This document shows positions 26,519 through 35,042 of a DNA stretch of 64,000 nt, one piece after another. Source of the stretch: Corynebacterium aurimucosum (GTDB lineage Bacteria > Actinomycetota > Actinomycetes > Mycobacteriales > Mycobacteriaceae); contig NZ_CP047048.1 of NCBI RefSeq assembly GCF_030408555.1, positions 744,001-808,000 on the forward strand. Reading direction: 5' to 3'. A program made the position numbers and the translations under genes. Below the pieces are notes generated by a model that was given only the letters and a program-made list of their open reading frames with translations, was not told where the DNA came from and made no database searches. Position 1 is the stretch's first letter. Each line of letters begins with the position of its first letter.

Positions 26519-29500
26519 GAATCCCGCTCAACACTTCAGCCCTGAGGAGCTGGCTGCCGCGCTGGGCAAGCCCTTTCCGCCCACCCCGGAACAGGCCGCC
26601 GTTATTGATGGCCCGCTTGGACCGAAGCTCGTCGTGGCCGGCGCAGGCGCTGGTAAGACGGAGACGATGGCCTCGCGTGTTGTATCGCTCGTGGCCAATG
26701 GGCTCGTGCGGCCTGAGCAAGTCCTTGGCCTAACCTTTACCCGCAAGGCAGCCCAGCAACTAGAGCAGCGCATCCGCCGCCAGCTGCTAACCCTGCGTTC
26801 CTCTGGAATCCTTGCCCCGGGCAGCCCAGCGGCAGAAGCAGTGGAAAATATCGCGCCAAACGTGTCCACCTATGACTCTTATGCGGGTGATCTTGTCCGC
26901 GAGTATGGCCTGCTCATGCCGGTCGAGCCGAATGCCCGAATCATCACCGAGGCGGAACGCTATGCCATCGCCCACGAGGTGGTCAGCAATTACTCGGGTT
27001 CGCTCAGCACAGATAATGCGGTGTCCACGGTCACCGCTACCTTGCTCAAGCTCGCGGAAACGATGGACGGAGAGCTTAAGAATCCGCAGGATCTCTATGA
27101 GCACGAGGACATCTTCCGCAAGACCGCTGAGGACCTAGAAAAGAGCAAGAGGACCAAAGGCGAGTTCGGCAAGGACTTGCAGAAATACCTGGATACCCAA
27201 CGCCTGCGCCTGGAGTACCTGCCCTTGGTGGAAGCTCTCAAGAAGGAACAAGCGGAGCGCGGGGTCATCACCTTCGGTGAGCAGATGTCCATCGCCGCCA
27301 CGCTGGCCAAGAACTTCCCGCTCTTAGGTGAGCAACAAAGCGCGCGTTACCGCGTCATCATGTTGGATGAGTACCAAGACACCTCCCATGCGCAGCGCAT
27401 CTTGCTGCGCTCGCTCTTCGGTGGCGAGCGTGAGGGTCTATCAGTTACCGCGGTGGGTGACCCCATGCAGTCCATCTATGGCTGGCGTGGCGCGACGGCG
27501 GAAAACCTGGAAGCTTTTGTCACAGACTTTCCGCAGCCGGACGGCACCCCGGCCCCGAAGGACCAACTCACCACCTCCTGGCGTAATCCCTCGACGGTAC
27601 TCAGCTTGGCTAATGACGTGGCGTCGAAGCTCTTCTCCTCAAGCCCCGGCGAGCGCCCAGTAGATGAGCTGTCGCCCAAGCCCACGGCGCCGGCCGGCAA
27701 GGTAGAGCTGGGCTATTTCGCTTCTGAGGACGAGGAGCGCGCTTTCATCGCTGAGCATCTCCGCCAGCTTTATGAGTCCACGCCGGAAGGCGAGGATTTC
27801 AATGCCGCCGTACTCGTGCGCACCAATAAGCAATCGCCGTTGATCGCCGCTGCCTTGGATGAGGTCGGTGTGCCCAACGAGATCTTCGGCCTCGGTGGAC
27901 TTCTCTGGCAGCCGGAGATCCAAGATCTTGTGGCGGTAGCCACGCTTTTGGTGCGTCCACAAGACACCGCCGCGGCGCTGCGTGTGCTGACCGGACCGAT
28001 GTGCGGTCTGGGCATCGCCGATATCCAGGCGCTGCATTCGCGTCAGCGTAATCTCGCCGGCGCCACCGAAGGCCGCACGCGGTGGGAAGGCGGTGATCCC
28101 CTGGCGCACCTAGCCGCCCAGGTTGAGGAGATTACCGCGGAGGGGCCGGACCAGGTGCTGGGGCTTGCCGACGCCCTCGCAGACCTCGGCGAACGCGATC
28201 GCTACAGCACCGAAGGCTTGGAGCGCATGGAGGAGGTCTCCTCTAAGCTGCGCTACCTCCGTACCTATTCTTTGGGCAAGACTCTCAACGACATCGTGGC
28301 CGATATTGAGCTTCTCTTCGGCTTGCGCACCGAAGTCCTCGCCTCAGGCAAGCCGGGCGGGGCAACGCACCTCGACGCCTTCGCCGACTTTGTCGCGGGC
28401 TTCCACGGTGATGGCTTGGCTGGCCTTTTGGACTATCTTGAGTTGGCTAAAGAGAAGGAAGACGGGCTCGAGCTGGGAGAGGTCCCGCTTGTGCGCAACC
28501 GCGTGCAGATCATGACGGTGCACAAGGCCAAGGGCTTGGAATGGGAACACGTCTGCGTGGCGCATGCGGATTCCTCGAGCTACAAGGCGCAGGCGGAGAC
28601 CTTCCTGACCAAGATCGAAAAGGCCCCAGGTGACGAGGACGTCATCGATGTGCCCGAGGATGCGGTGACGCGCTCTGACTTTGATAAGGCGTGCACAGCT
28701 TTCAAAGAACAGAACCGCGAGTTCCAAGCAGAGGAAGCGGCACGTCTTTTCTACGTGGCCATGACCCGCACCGAGTCCACGCTGACGGTGACTGGTTCCG
28801 GCACGAATAGACTCAAGGGAAAGAGCAAGAAGGGCCCCTATTCCTACCTGCAGTTATTAGCGGATAAGCATCCGGAGCTGATTGTCCATTGGGATATCCC
28901 CGACATCCCTGTGGAAGAGGAGGAAGGAGGTGCAGTTGAGGCCTCTTTCCCTTCTTTGAACCCGCAGTCGGAAGCGCTGCAGGCAGCAGAGGCGGTACGC
29001 GCGGCAATGGAGAACCTCCCTCCGCTGCGCGATGGCGAAGTCTTCGGTCTCTGGGAACAAGAGGCGAGCGCGCTCATTGAAGAGCACAAAGCGCTGCAGG
29101 CCCCGGTGGTCGATGTAGAACTACCCGGCGAGCTGACGGCCTCTGACATGGTGGCCATGTCGGCAGACCCCACCCAATTCGCACGCCGCCAGCGCCGCCC
29201 CATCCCCTTCAAACCTAATTCCTACGCCAAGCGCGGCACTGCTTTCCACGCGTGGCTGGAGGATCGTTTCGGCGCGCCTGCTTTGCTGGGGGAGGATGAG
29301 CTGCCCGGTTCTCATGATGAACCGGACCACGACTTGGAGTCCCTCAAGGAGTCCTTCCTAGCTTCGGAGTGGGCACAGCGCACGCCGGCTTTCGTAGAGG
29401 CCCCCTTCGAGATCACCATTGGCGATTCCGTCGTCCGCGGCCGCATGGATGCGGTATTCCAACAGCCGGATGGCTCGTGGCTCATCGTGGACTGGAAGAC

Positions 29501-29723
29501 TGGCCGCCGCCCCCAGGGTGCTGCTCTGTACTCGGCGCAGATTCAGCTCGCCGTCTATGCGGAGGCATGGCGGCGCATCCATGGCGTGGGGACTGTCCGC
29601 GCGGTTTTCTACTACGTGCATGAGAACTATCTTTTGGAGCCGGAGGACTTGCCCACCGGGCCACGGTTGGCTGAGCTTTTAAGCTCTGCAGTTTCCACGT
29701 CACCAGGGTTGAGTCTAAGGTAG
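26511..29723 (+). CDS. adnB: Helicase-nuclease AdnB subunit
   Basis: A 1070-residue partner of AdnA. The motor motifs are intact: P-loop VVAGAGAGKTETM (residues 41-53), TFTRKAAQQLEQRI, Walker B MLDEYQDTSHAQ, GDPMQSIYGWRGA, TTSWRNPSTVL, TVHKAKGLEWEHV and FYVAMTRTESTL. The C-terminal RecB-family nuclease carries FHAWLEDRFG, VVRGRMDAVF, LIVDWKTGRRPQG and QIQLAVYAEAW. The terminal Cys cluster found in AdnA is absent here. Together they unwind and resect DNA ends as the actinobacterial counterpart of RecBCD/AddAB. Start ATG inside the adnA end. Confidence 0.94.
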   Translation: MPKNPAQHFSPEELAAALGKPFPPTPEQAAVIDGPLGPKLVVAGAGAGKTETMASRVVSLVANGLVRPEQVLGLTFTRKAAQQLEQRIRRQLLTLRSSGILAPGSPAAEAVENIAPNVSTYDSYAGDLVREYGLLMPVEPNARIITEAERYAIAHEVVSNYSGSLSTDNAVSTVTATLLKLAETMDGELKNPQDLYEHEDIFRKTAEDLEKSKRTKGEFGKDLQKYLDTQRLRLEYLPLVEALKKEQAERGVITFGEQMSIAATLAKNFPLLGEQQSARYRVIMLDEYQDTSHAQRILLRSLFGGEREGLSVTAVGDPMQSIYGWRGATAENLEAFVTDFPQPDGTPAPKDQLTTSWRNPSTVLSLANDVASKLFSSSPGERPVDELSPKPTAPAGKVELGYFASEDEERAFIAEHLRQLYESTPEGEDFNAAVLVRTNKQSPLIAAALDEVGVPNEIFGLGGLLWQPEIQDLVAVATLLVRPQDTAAALRVLTGPMCGLGIADIQALHSRQRNLAGATEGRTRWEGGDPLAHLAAQVEEITAEGPDQVLGLADALADLGERDRYSTEGLERMEEVSSKLRYLRTYSLGKTLNDIVADIELLFGLRTEVLASGKPGGATHLDAFADFVAGFHGDGLAGLLDYLELAKEKEDGLELGEVPLVRNRVQIMTVHKAKGLEWEHVCVAHADSSSYKAQAETFLTKIEKAPGDEDVIDVPEDAVTRSDFDKACTAFKEQNREFQAEEAARLFYVAMTRTESTLTVTGSGTNRLKGKSKKGPYSYLQLLADKHPELIVHWDIPDIPVEEEEGGAVEASFPSLNPQSEALQAAEAVRAAMENLPPLRDGEVFGLWEQEASALIEEHKALQAPVVDVELPGELTASDMVAMSADPTQFARRQRRPIPFKPNSYAKRGTAFHAWLEDRFGAPALLGEDELPGSHDEPDHDLESLKESFLASEWAQRTPAFVEAPFEITIGDSVVRGRMDAVFQQPDGSWLIVDWKTGRRPQGAALYSAQIQLAVYAEAWRRIHGVGTVRAVFYYVHENYLLEPEDLPTGPRLAELLSSAVSTSPGLSLR

Positions 29724-29765
29724 TCTCACGAGGAAATCCGCATCATCTAGGGAGGTTGGCGCTTC

Positions 29766-30878
29766 GTGCCCAAGCACTTAGGCAAACGCATTACGTCGCG
29801 TTTCTTGTCGCAGGTAGAGCTGACCTCGCAGCCTGACCATGCGCTGCTTGACGTCATCACGATTCCGCGTACCGCGAGCACCAGCCCGTGGAAGCAACTG
29901 GCGCGCCGAGTTATCTGGGCTATGGGGCTGATGGTCTTTGTCACCATCATCGTCTTTTTCGACGGTGATGGCTACAGCGAAGACCTGTCCTTCCTCGATG
30001 CCGCCTACTATTCAGCGGTGTCGTTGACCACTGTGGGCTATGGCGATATCGTTCCCGTCACCCCCACCGCGCGCTTCATCAACCTCATTATCGTTACCCC
30101 GGCCCGCCTGCTCTTCCTTGTTTTGTTGGTCGGTGCTACCTTGTCGGTTCTGACGGATCGAGCCCGCCGCACCTTTGAAATCCAGAATTGGAGAAAGCAA
30201 TTGCGTAACCACACCGTTGTCATCGGCTATGGCACTAAGGGCGCTGGTGCGGTCGCCGCCCTCATCGCCGATGACGTTCCCGCCTCCCAAATCGTGGTTG
30301 TTGACAACAACCGCGCGGCCCTAGCCAGCGCCGAGCACCACGGCCTCGTCACCATTTACGGCTCCGGAACCAAGCAAGACGTGCTGCGCATCGCCGGCGC
30401 GCAGCACGCCTCGTCGGTGGTGGTGACTCCGTCCACGGACGATACCGCGGTGCTGTGTACCTTGTCCGTGCGCGAGCTCAACCCCAAGGCCAAGGTGGTC
30501 GCTTCCGTGCGTGAATCCGAGAACCGCCACCTACTCCTCCAATCCGGTGCCGATTCGGTGGTCACCTCCGCAGAGACCGCCGGACGTCTCCTGGGCCTAG
30601 CCACCGTGACACCGACGGTGGTGGAGATGATGGAGGACCTCCTCTCGCCGAACGAGGGCTTTTCCGTGGCCGAGCGTGCGGTGCGCGAATTCGAAGTGGG
30701 CTCCAATCCACGTCACCTCGCCGACATTGTTCTGGCGGTTCTGCGCAACAACGAGCTACACCGTGTCGATACGGCAGACGCGTATGCACTCAAGCCTGGT
30801 GACCGCCTGCTCTATATCAAGCATGAGATGCAGCAGGCTGCGGAAGATACCGATGAAGACGAGGATGAAGGCAACTAA
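29766..30878 (+). CDS. Two-helix potassium channel with RCK/TrkA-N domain
   Basis: A 370-residue ion channel subunit. A short cytoplasmic N-terminus is followed by TM1 (VIWAMGLMVFVTIIVFF), the pore helix and selectivity filter (SLTTVGYGDIVPVTP, residues 86-100) and TM2 (IVTPARLLFLVLLVGATL). A TrkA-N/RCK nucleotide-binding domain (VVIGYGTKGAGAVAALIADD) and a TrkA-C-like end with an acidic tail (EDTDEDEDEG) come next. It corresponds to Rv3200c. GTG start; GGGAGG lies about 11 nt upstream. It overlaps nudC by one base (TAATG). Confidence 0.92.
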   Translation: MPKHLGKRITSRFLSQVELTSQPDHALLDVITIPRTASTSPWKQLARRVIWAMGLMVFVTIIVFFDGDGYSEDLSFLDAAYYSAVSLTTVGYGDIVPVTPTARFINLIIVTPARLLFLVLLVGATLSVLTDRARRTFEIQNWRKQLRNHTVVIGYGTKGAGAVAALIADDVPASQIVVVDNNRAALASAEHHGLVTIYGSGTKQDVLRIAGAQHASSVVVTPSTDDTAVLCTLSVRELNPKAKVVASVRESENRHLLLQSGADSVVTSAETAGRLLGLATVTPTVVEMMEDLLSPNEGFSVAERAVREFEVGSNPRHLADIVLAVLRNNELHRVDTADAYALKPGDRLLYIKHEMQQAAEDTDEDEDEGN

Positions 30879-31612
30879 TGTTCCTGCCCGTCACCGAGAC
30901 TGGCCTTGTCCCGGTATCGCCACAAGGCCAGCCGGTCTTTCTGGCTAAGCCGGCGGGGGAGATCGTGGTTGCGGCCGGAGATATTCACGCTTTCCTGGTG
31001 GAGTCCAAGGCCGCCGAGCGGCTCGGTACACTGCGCGATGCCACCTTCTTTAACGGTCAGCGCGACATTCTCAAAGCCCTGCATCTGATCCGTAACCGTC
31101 GGGAAGCGCGCTTTGATCCACGCACTGGGCGGGAGTTGTCCTACCCTGCGCCCGGGGCCGTGGGACACGATGGCGAACGCCTCGTCTTTCCCCGCTTGGA
31201 TCCCGCCGTCATCGGCATCATTCACCACGCGGAGTCGGACCGTATCCTGCTGGCTCGCAACCGTCACCGTCCAGGATTCTTTTCACTCATCGCCGGCTAT
31301 GTCGATCCCGGCGAGACCCTTGAAGAAGCGATGATCCGCGAGGCACTTGAGGAAACCGGTCGTCGCGTTGAGTCAGTTTCCTATTGGGGCTCGCAGCCCT
31401 GGCCTCCTAGTGGCTCCTTGATGGTGGGCTTTTCCGCGGTCACGGAGGATGTCCAGCCCGTGTGCGATACTGACGAAGAGCTCGCAGAAGTGCGGTGGGT
31501 GTCCCGCGCTGAGCTGCCAGAACTGACCATTGCCCGCAAGGGTTCAATTGCACACACGATGATTATGGAGTGGTTCCACGGTGATGAGACCGGATCTGTC
31601 CCTGCTCGATGA
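30878..31612 (+). CDS. nudC: NADH pyrophosphatase NudC, lacking the zinc ribbon
   Basis: A 244-residue Nudix hydrolase that splits NAD(H), and in relatives de-caps NAD-capped RNA. The Nudix box is residues 140-162 (GYVDPGETLEEAMIREALEETGR), followed by the NudC-specific SQPWPPSGSLM at 172-182. The zinc ribbon expected around residues 75-105 is present in outline (FDPRTGRELSYPAPGAVGHD) but none of its four cysteines remain. Translation is coupled to the channel gene (TAATG), and its end overlaps uvrD2 by 29 bp. Confidence 0.9.
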   Translation: MFLPVTETGLVPVSPQGQPVFLAKPAGEIVVAAGDIHAFLVESKAAERLGTLRDATFFNGQRDILKALHLIRNRREARFDPRTGRELSYPAPGAVGHDGERLVFPRLDPAVIGIIHHAESDRILLARNRHRPGFFSLIAGYVDPGETLEEAMIREALEETGRRVESVSYWGSQPWPPSGSLMVGFSAVTEDVQPVCDTDEELAEVRWVSRAELPELTIARKGSIAHTMIMEWFHGDETGSVPAR

Positions 31613-33635
31613 AGACCAGCGAGCCGCAGCCACGGCGCCGCGCGGCCCAGTCTGCATCCTGGCGGGTGCCGGAACGGGTAAGACCCGCACGATTACTTAT
31701 CGCATCGCTCACATGGTGGACCAGGGTTTCGTCAACCCGCAGCGCGTTCTGGCCGTCACCTTCACCTCTCGCGCCGCGAGTGAAATGCGCGAGCGGCTCA
31801 ACCAGATGGGCGTTGGGGGAGTACAAGCCCAAACCTTTCACGCCGCAGCGCGCCGCCAGTTGAAGTACTTTTGGCCGCAGGTTGCTGGGGATCTGCCCTG
31901 GCAGCTCATAGACAACAAGTTCAGCCTGGTCGGCCGCGCGGTCCGCTCGCTTGGCCTGGACAACAACAAGGACACGATTCGTGATTTCCTGGGGGAAATC
32001 GAATGGGCAAAGTCTTCACTGATTAGCCCCGAGGGCTATCCCGGTGTCATCGAATCCACGGACCGCGAGGCGCCGGGGGATCCGGCCAAGGTGGCGGAGG
32101 TCTTCCGCCGCTATGAGGACATGAAGGCCACCCCGGATCTCATGTACCTCGATTTTGATGACTTGCTCATGCACATCGCCGGCGCCATCGAGAACGTGCC
32201 TGCGGTGGCGGAGGTCTTCCGTGAGCAGTACCGAACCTTTGTGGTGGACGAGTATCAAGACGTCACCCCCTTGCAGCAGCGAGTACTGGAGGCCTGGTTG
32301 GGGGAGCGCGATGACCTGACGGTCGTGGGCGATGCCAACCAGACCATCTATTCCTTCAACGGTGCTTCCCCGGAGTATCTGCTGAATTTTTCCCGCACCT
32401 ACCCGCAGGCCACCGTGGTCAAGCTGCAGCGAGACTACCGCTCCACCCCGCAAGTGACGGACCTGGCTAACGAGGTCATCTCGAAGGCCACGGGCCGCGC
32501 GGCGGGGACCCGCCTGGAGTTGCAGGGCATGCGCGAGCCTGGACCCGAGCCCACGTTTAAGGCCTATGAGTCTGAGGAGATTGAGGCCAAGGAGGTCGCG
32601 GGCCAGGTTCTGACCCTGCTGAACCAGGGAGTGAAGGCTTCCGAAATCGCAATTCTTTACCGCATCAACGCGCAATCAGAGCAGTTTGAGCAGGCGCTTG
32701 CTGACGCTGGAGTGGTTTACCAAGTCCGCGGTGGCGAAGGCTTCTTCCGCCGCCCAGAGATTTTAGAGGCCATCCGCGTGCTCATCGCTGCCACGCGCCG
32801 CGATGATTTGCCGAATGATCCGGTGGCTGTGGCACGTGCGGCCTTCGTGGAGCTGGGGCTGTCCGCCACGGAACCGCAGGGTGCGCAGGCCCGCGAGCGC
32901 TGGCAGTCGCTCACGGCCTTGGTGGACCTCATCGCGCAGATCGTGGAGGACCACGAGGGGATAGACCTGCCTGGTGTATTGGGTGAGCTGCACCGCCGCT
33001 CCGAAAACAAGCACAACCCCACGATGGAGGGCGTGACCCTCGCTACCATTCACGCTGCCAAGGGCCTGGAGTGGGATGCGGTGTTCCTTGTGGGGCTCAC
33101 CGAAAAACTCCTGCCCATTAACCACGCCATCAAGGCCGGCGATGAACACGTGGAAGAGGAGCGCCGGCTGTTTTATGTCGGCATTACCCGTGCCCGCGAG
33201 CACCTAGCCTTGTCGTGGGCGCTGGCTAAGACCACTGGGTCGCGGGCCTCACGTGAGCGAACCCGCTTCCTGGACGGCGTGGTCCCGGGAATCGAGGAAA
33301 GCCAGTCCTCGAACCGTCGCTATCGCCCGCGCCGTTGCCGAGTGTGCTCGGGGCAGCTCAGCAGCCCGGCAGAGAAGGTCCTCGGCCGCCATGAGTGGTG
33401 CGAGTATGAGGGTGATGAGGATGTCTTCAACGCGCTGCGCGCGTGGCGGGCGTCTGTGGCGAAGGACTCTCAGGTTCCTGCCTACGTCGTCTTTTCTGAT
33501 GCCACCCTGCAAGCGATTTCGGAGGCTCTTCCAGCCAACGAGGCGGAGCTGCTGGATATCTCCGGGGTGGGCCCCTCCAAGCTGGAGCGCTATGGCGCGG
33601 AGGTTCTGCAGATCATTGCTTCTTCCCGCGGCTAA
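31584..33635 (+). CDS. uvrD2: ATP-dependent DNA helicase UvrD2
   Basis: A 683-residue actinobacterial superfamily 1 helicase. Motor motifs: ILAGAGTGKTRTI, FTSRAASEMRERL, VVDEYQDVTPLQQ, GDANQTIYSFNGA, LQRDYRSTPQV, TIHAAKGLEWDAVFLVG and FYVGITRAREHL. A linker with a zinc-type cluster follows (CRVCSGQ ... GRHEWCEY) and then a C-terminal HRDC domain (VFSDATLQAISEALPANEAE, LLDISGVGPSKLERYG). The third zinc ligand is His rather than Cys. A GTG one codon upstream of the ATG is an alternative start. Confidence 0.93.
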   Translation: MRPDLSLLDEDQRAAATAPRGPVCILAGAGTGKTRTITYRIAHMVDQGFVNPQRVLAVTFTSRAASEMRERLNQMGVGGVQAQTFHAAARRQLKYFWPQVAGDLPWQLIDNKFSLVGRAVRSLGLDNNKDTIRDFLGEIEWAKSSLISPEGYPGVIESTDREAPGDPAKVAEVFRRYEDMKATPDLMYLDFDDLLMHIAGAIENVPAVAEVFREQYRTFVVDEYQDVTPLQQRVLEAWLGERDDLTVVGDANQTIYSFNGASPEYLLNFSRTYPQATVVKLQRDYRSTPQVTDLANEVISKATGRAAGTRLELQGMREPGPEPTFKAYESEEIEAKEVAGQVLTLLNQGVKASEIAILYRINAQSEQFEQALADAGVVYQVRGGEGFFRRPEILEAIRVLIAATRRDDLPNDPVAVARAAFVELGLSATEPQGAQARERWQSLTALVDLIAQIVEDHEGIDLPGVLGELHRRSENKHNPTMEGVTLATIHAAKGLEWDAVFLVGLTEKLLPINHAIKAGDEHVEEERRLFYVGITRAREHLALSWALAKTTGSRASRERTRFLDGVVPGIEESQSSNRRYRPRRCRVCSGQLSSPAEKVLGRHEWCEYEGDEDVFNALRAWRASVAKDSQVPAYVVFSDATLQAISEALPANEAELLDISGVGPSKLERYGAEVLQIIASSRG

Positions 33636-33641
33636 GAGGAA

Positions 33642-34472
33642 CTAAGAAGCAGCGCAGTACGTGCAGCGAGGATGTTCCATGAGAAGCCTCCGTTGTTCTA
33701 GGCCGTAGAGGTCTATCTCCGTGAGTTCGCCGGCGAGCGGCTTGCCACCGGGCGCTCCTGGCGGGGCCGGCCTTCCCAAGAGCCGGCGAATAGTCACCAC
33801 TGCATGCATCACTATCGCAGTGCGCACGATGGGGTCGCCCGGCGCTTCCACTGTCGCGGCGCGGTGGGCCACCTCGTGCCATAGCTCGTCTGATTCGATG
33901 CGGTGCAGATGCGCGCACAGCGGGCAGGGGCCAGCCCCGTCGATGCGAACTGGTCCGATGATGCCGCGGGCATCGATCATAGATACCGGCAACCAGGTGG
34001 CTGGGGTATTGCGCAGGGCCTGTGCCCATTCCGTGGCGCCATCCAGCATGTCGACAGCCACGATAGGCAGGTGCCCGGCCACGTTTGCGATGTACTCGGC
34101 TGGGGTTTCGCTGTGGAGAGGAGAGCGTGGTTGGAAGGAATCACCAAGCAGGACGTCGCGCAGCTCATTGGCCAGGGCGGAGGTCCCGAGCACAGCCACA
34201 CGCTGCGGCCGGGGCGCCGGCCACAAAACTCGGTAGCTAATCAGATCCTCCACTAAGCTGCGGGCAGCTGAGGGGCTCATGCCCGTATTCTCAATGGACT
34301 TTTCAATAGTTTGTCGGGTCAGCGGCGTGCGCAGCCTGTTGAGCAAGCCCGCCAGCTGCGGGTGGGCTTCAAACACGCCGACGCGCGTGGCATCCATCCC
34401 GCACTGGAGCATTCCAGGTTCGCGCTTAAGAATCGTGGTTTCCGGCGCCAGCATGTACGTCTGTGCACTCAA
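33642..34472 (-). CDS. Rv3196-like protein related to cyclodehydratase/ThiF-type leader-binding proteins
   Basis: A 276-residue protein. The N-terminal half has a winged-helix-like segment (LAGLLNRLRTPLTRQTIEKS, then MSPSAARSLVEDLISYRVLW). The C-terminal half has a Rossmann-like start (RVAVLGTSALANELRDVLL) and two CxxC pairs (GPCPLCAHLHR, RCTYCAAS) that would bind one zinc, as in ocin-ThiF-like proteins. Start: TTG at 34472, 5 nt after GGGGAGGA, is preferred over the ATG at 34454. No YcaO or precursor peptide gene is nearby, so a RiPP role is not supported. Convergent with uvrD2. Confidence 0.65.
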   Translation of the reverse strand: MSAQTYMLAPETTILKREPGMLQCGMDATRVGVFEAHPQLAGLLNRLRTPLTRQTIEKSIENTGMSPSAARSLVEDLISYRVLWPAPRPQRVAVLGTSALANELRDVLLGDSFQPRSPLHSETPAEYIANVAGHLPIVAVDMLDGATEWAQALRNTPATWLPVSMIDARGIIGPVRIDGAGPCPLCAHLHRIESDELWHEVAHRAATVEAPGDPIVRTAIVMHAVVTIRRLLGRPAPPGAPGGKPLAGELTEIDLYGLEQRRLLMEHPRCTYCAAS

Positions 34473-34544
34473 GACTGTCCTCCCCGTTGTGCCCCACCCC
34501 AGGTGTGTGTAGATACCATTGCACCACAGGTAGAATGCCCTGTC

Positions 34545-35042
34545 ATGTCGAGCAATCCCGAGGTACGTGTCATCCGTTCGGCACGGCGCCGTCGCACCGT
34601 CCAAGCCCGCGTGGTCGACGGCGTTGTGGAGGTGCGCATCCCCGCGTGGATGTCAGCGGCGGAAGAGCGCGAAGCGGTGGATGGCATCGTGGCGAAGGTG
34701 CGCAAAAAGCACACCTCTTCGCAGCTTTCCGACGATTCCCTGGCCGACCGCGCCCGCACACTGAATGCCCGCTTTTTGGAGGGCCGCGCCACGGTGGGTT
34801 CCATCCGGTGGGTGAGTAACCAAAAATCCCGCTGGGGTAGCTGCACTACCTCAACGGGCGATATTCGGATTTCTGACCGGCTGCAGGACGTCCCCGACTA
34901 TGTGCTCGATGCGGTCATCATCCACGAGTTAACGCACACCTTCATCCCGGGTCATGGTCCGGACTTCTGGGAGTGGGCTGACCGCGCGCCCAAAGCCGAG
35001 CGCGCGAAAGGATACCTCGAGGCTTACCAGCGTTTCCGCTAG
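34545..35042 (+). CDS. YgjP-like M48 family zinc metallopeptidase
   Basis: A 165-residue single-domain protein of the DUF45/YgjP group. The conserved block WVSNQKSRWGSCTTSTGDIR precedes VLDAVIIHELTHTFIPGHGPDFWEW, a HExxH zinc site with a third ligand His five residues later. No membrane segment, so cytoplasmic. The start at 34545 is 8 nt after TAGAAT (34531-34536), a -10-like box, with no ribosome site, so it is probably leaderless. Its last 4 bp overlap the end of the convergent gene. Confidence 0.86.
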   Translation: MSSNPEVRVIRSARRRRTVQARVVDGVVEVRIPAWMSAAEEREAVDGIVAKVRKKHTSSQLSDDSLADRARTLNARFLEGRATVGSIRWVSNQKSRWGSCTTSTGDIRISDRLQDVPDYVLDAVIIHELTHTFIPGHGPDFWEWADRAPKAERAKGYLEAYQRFR

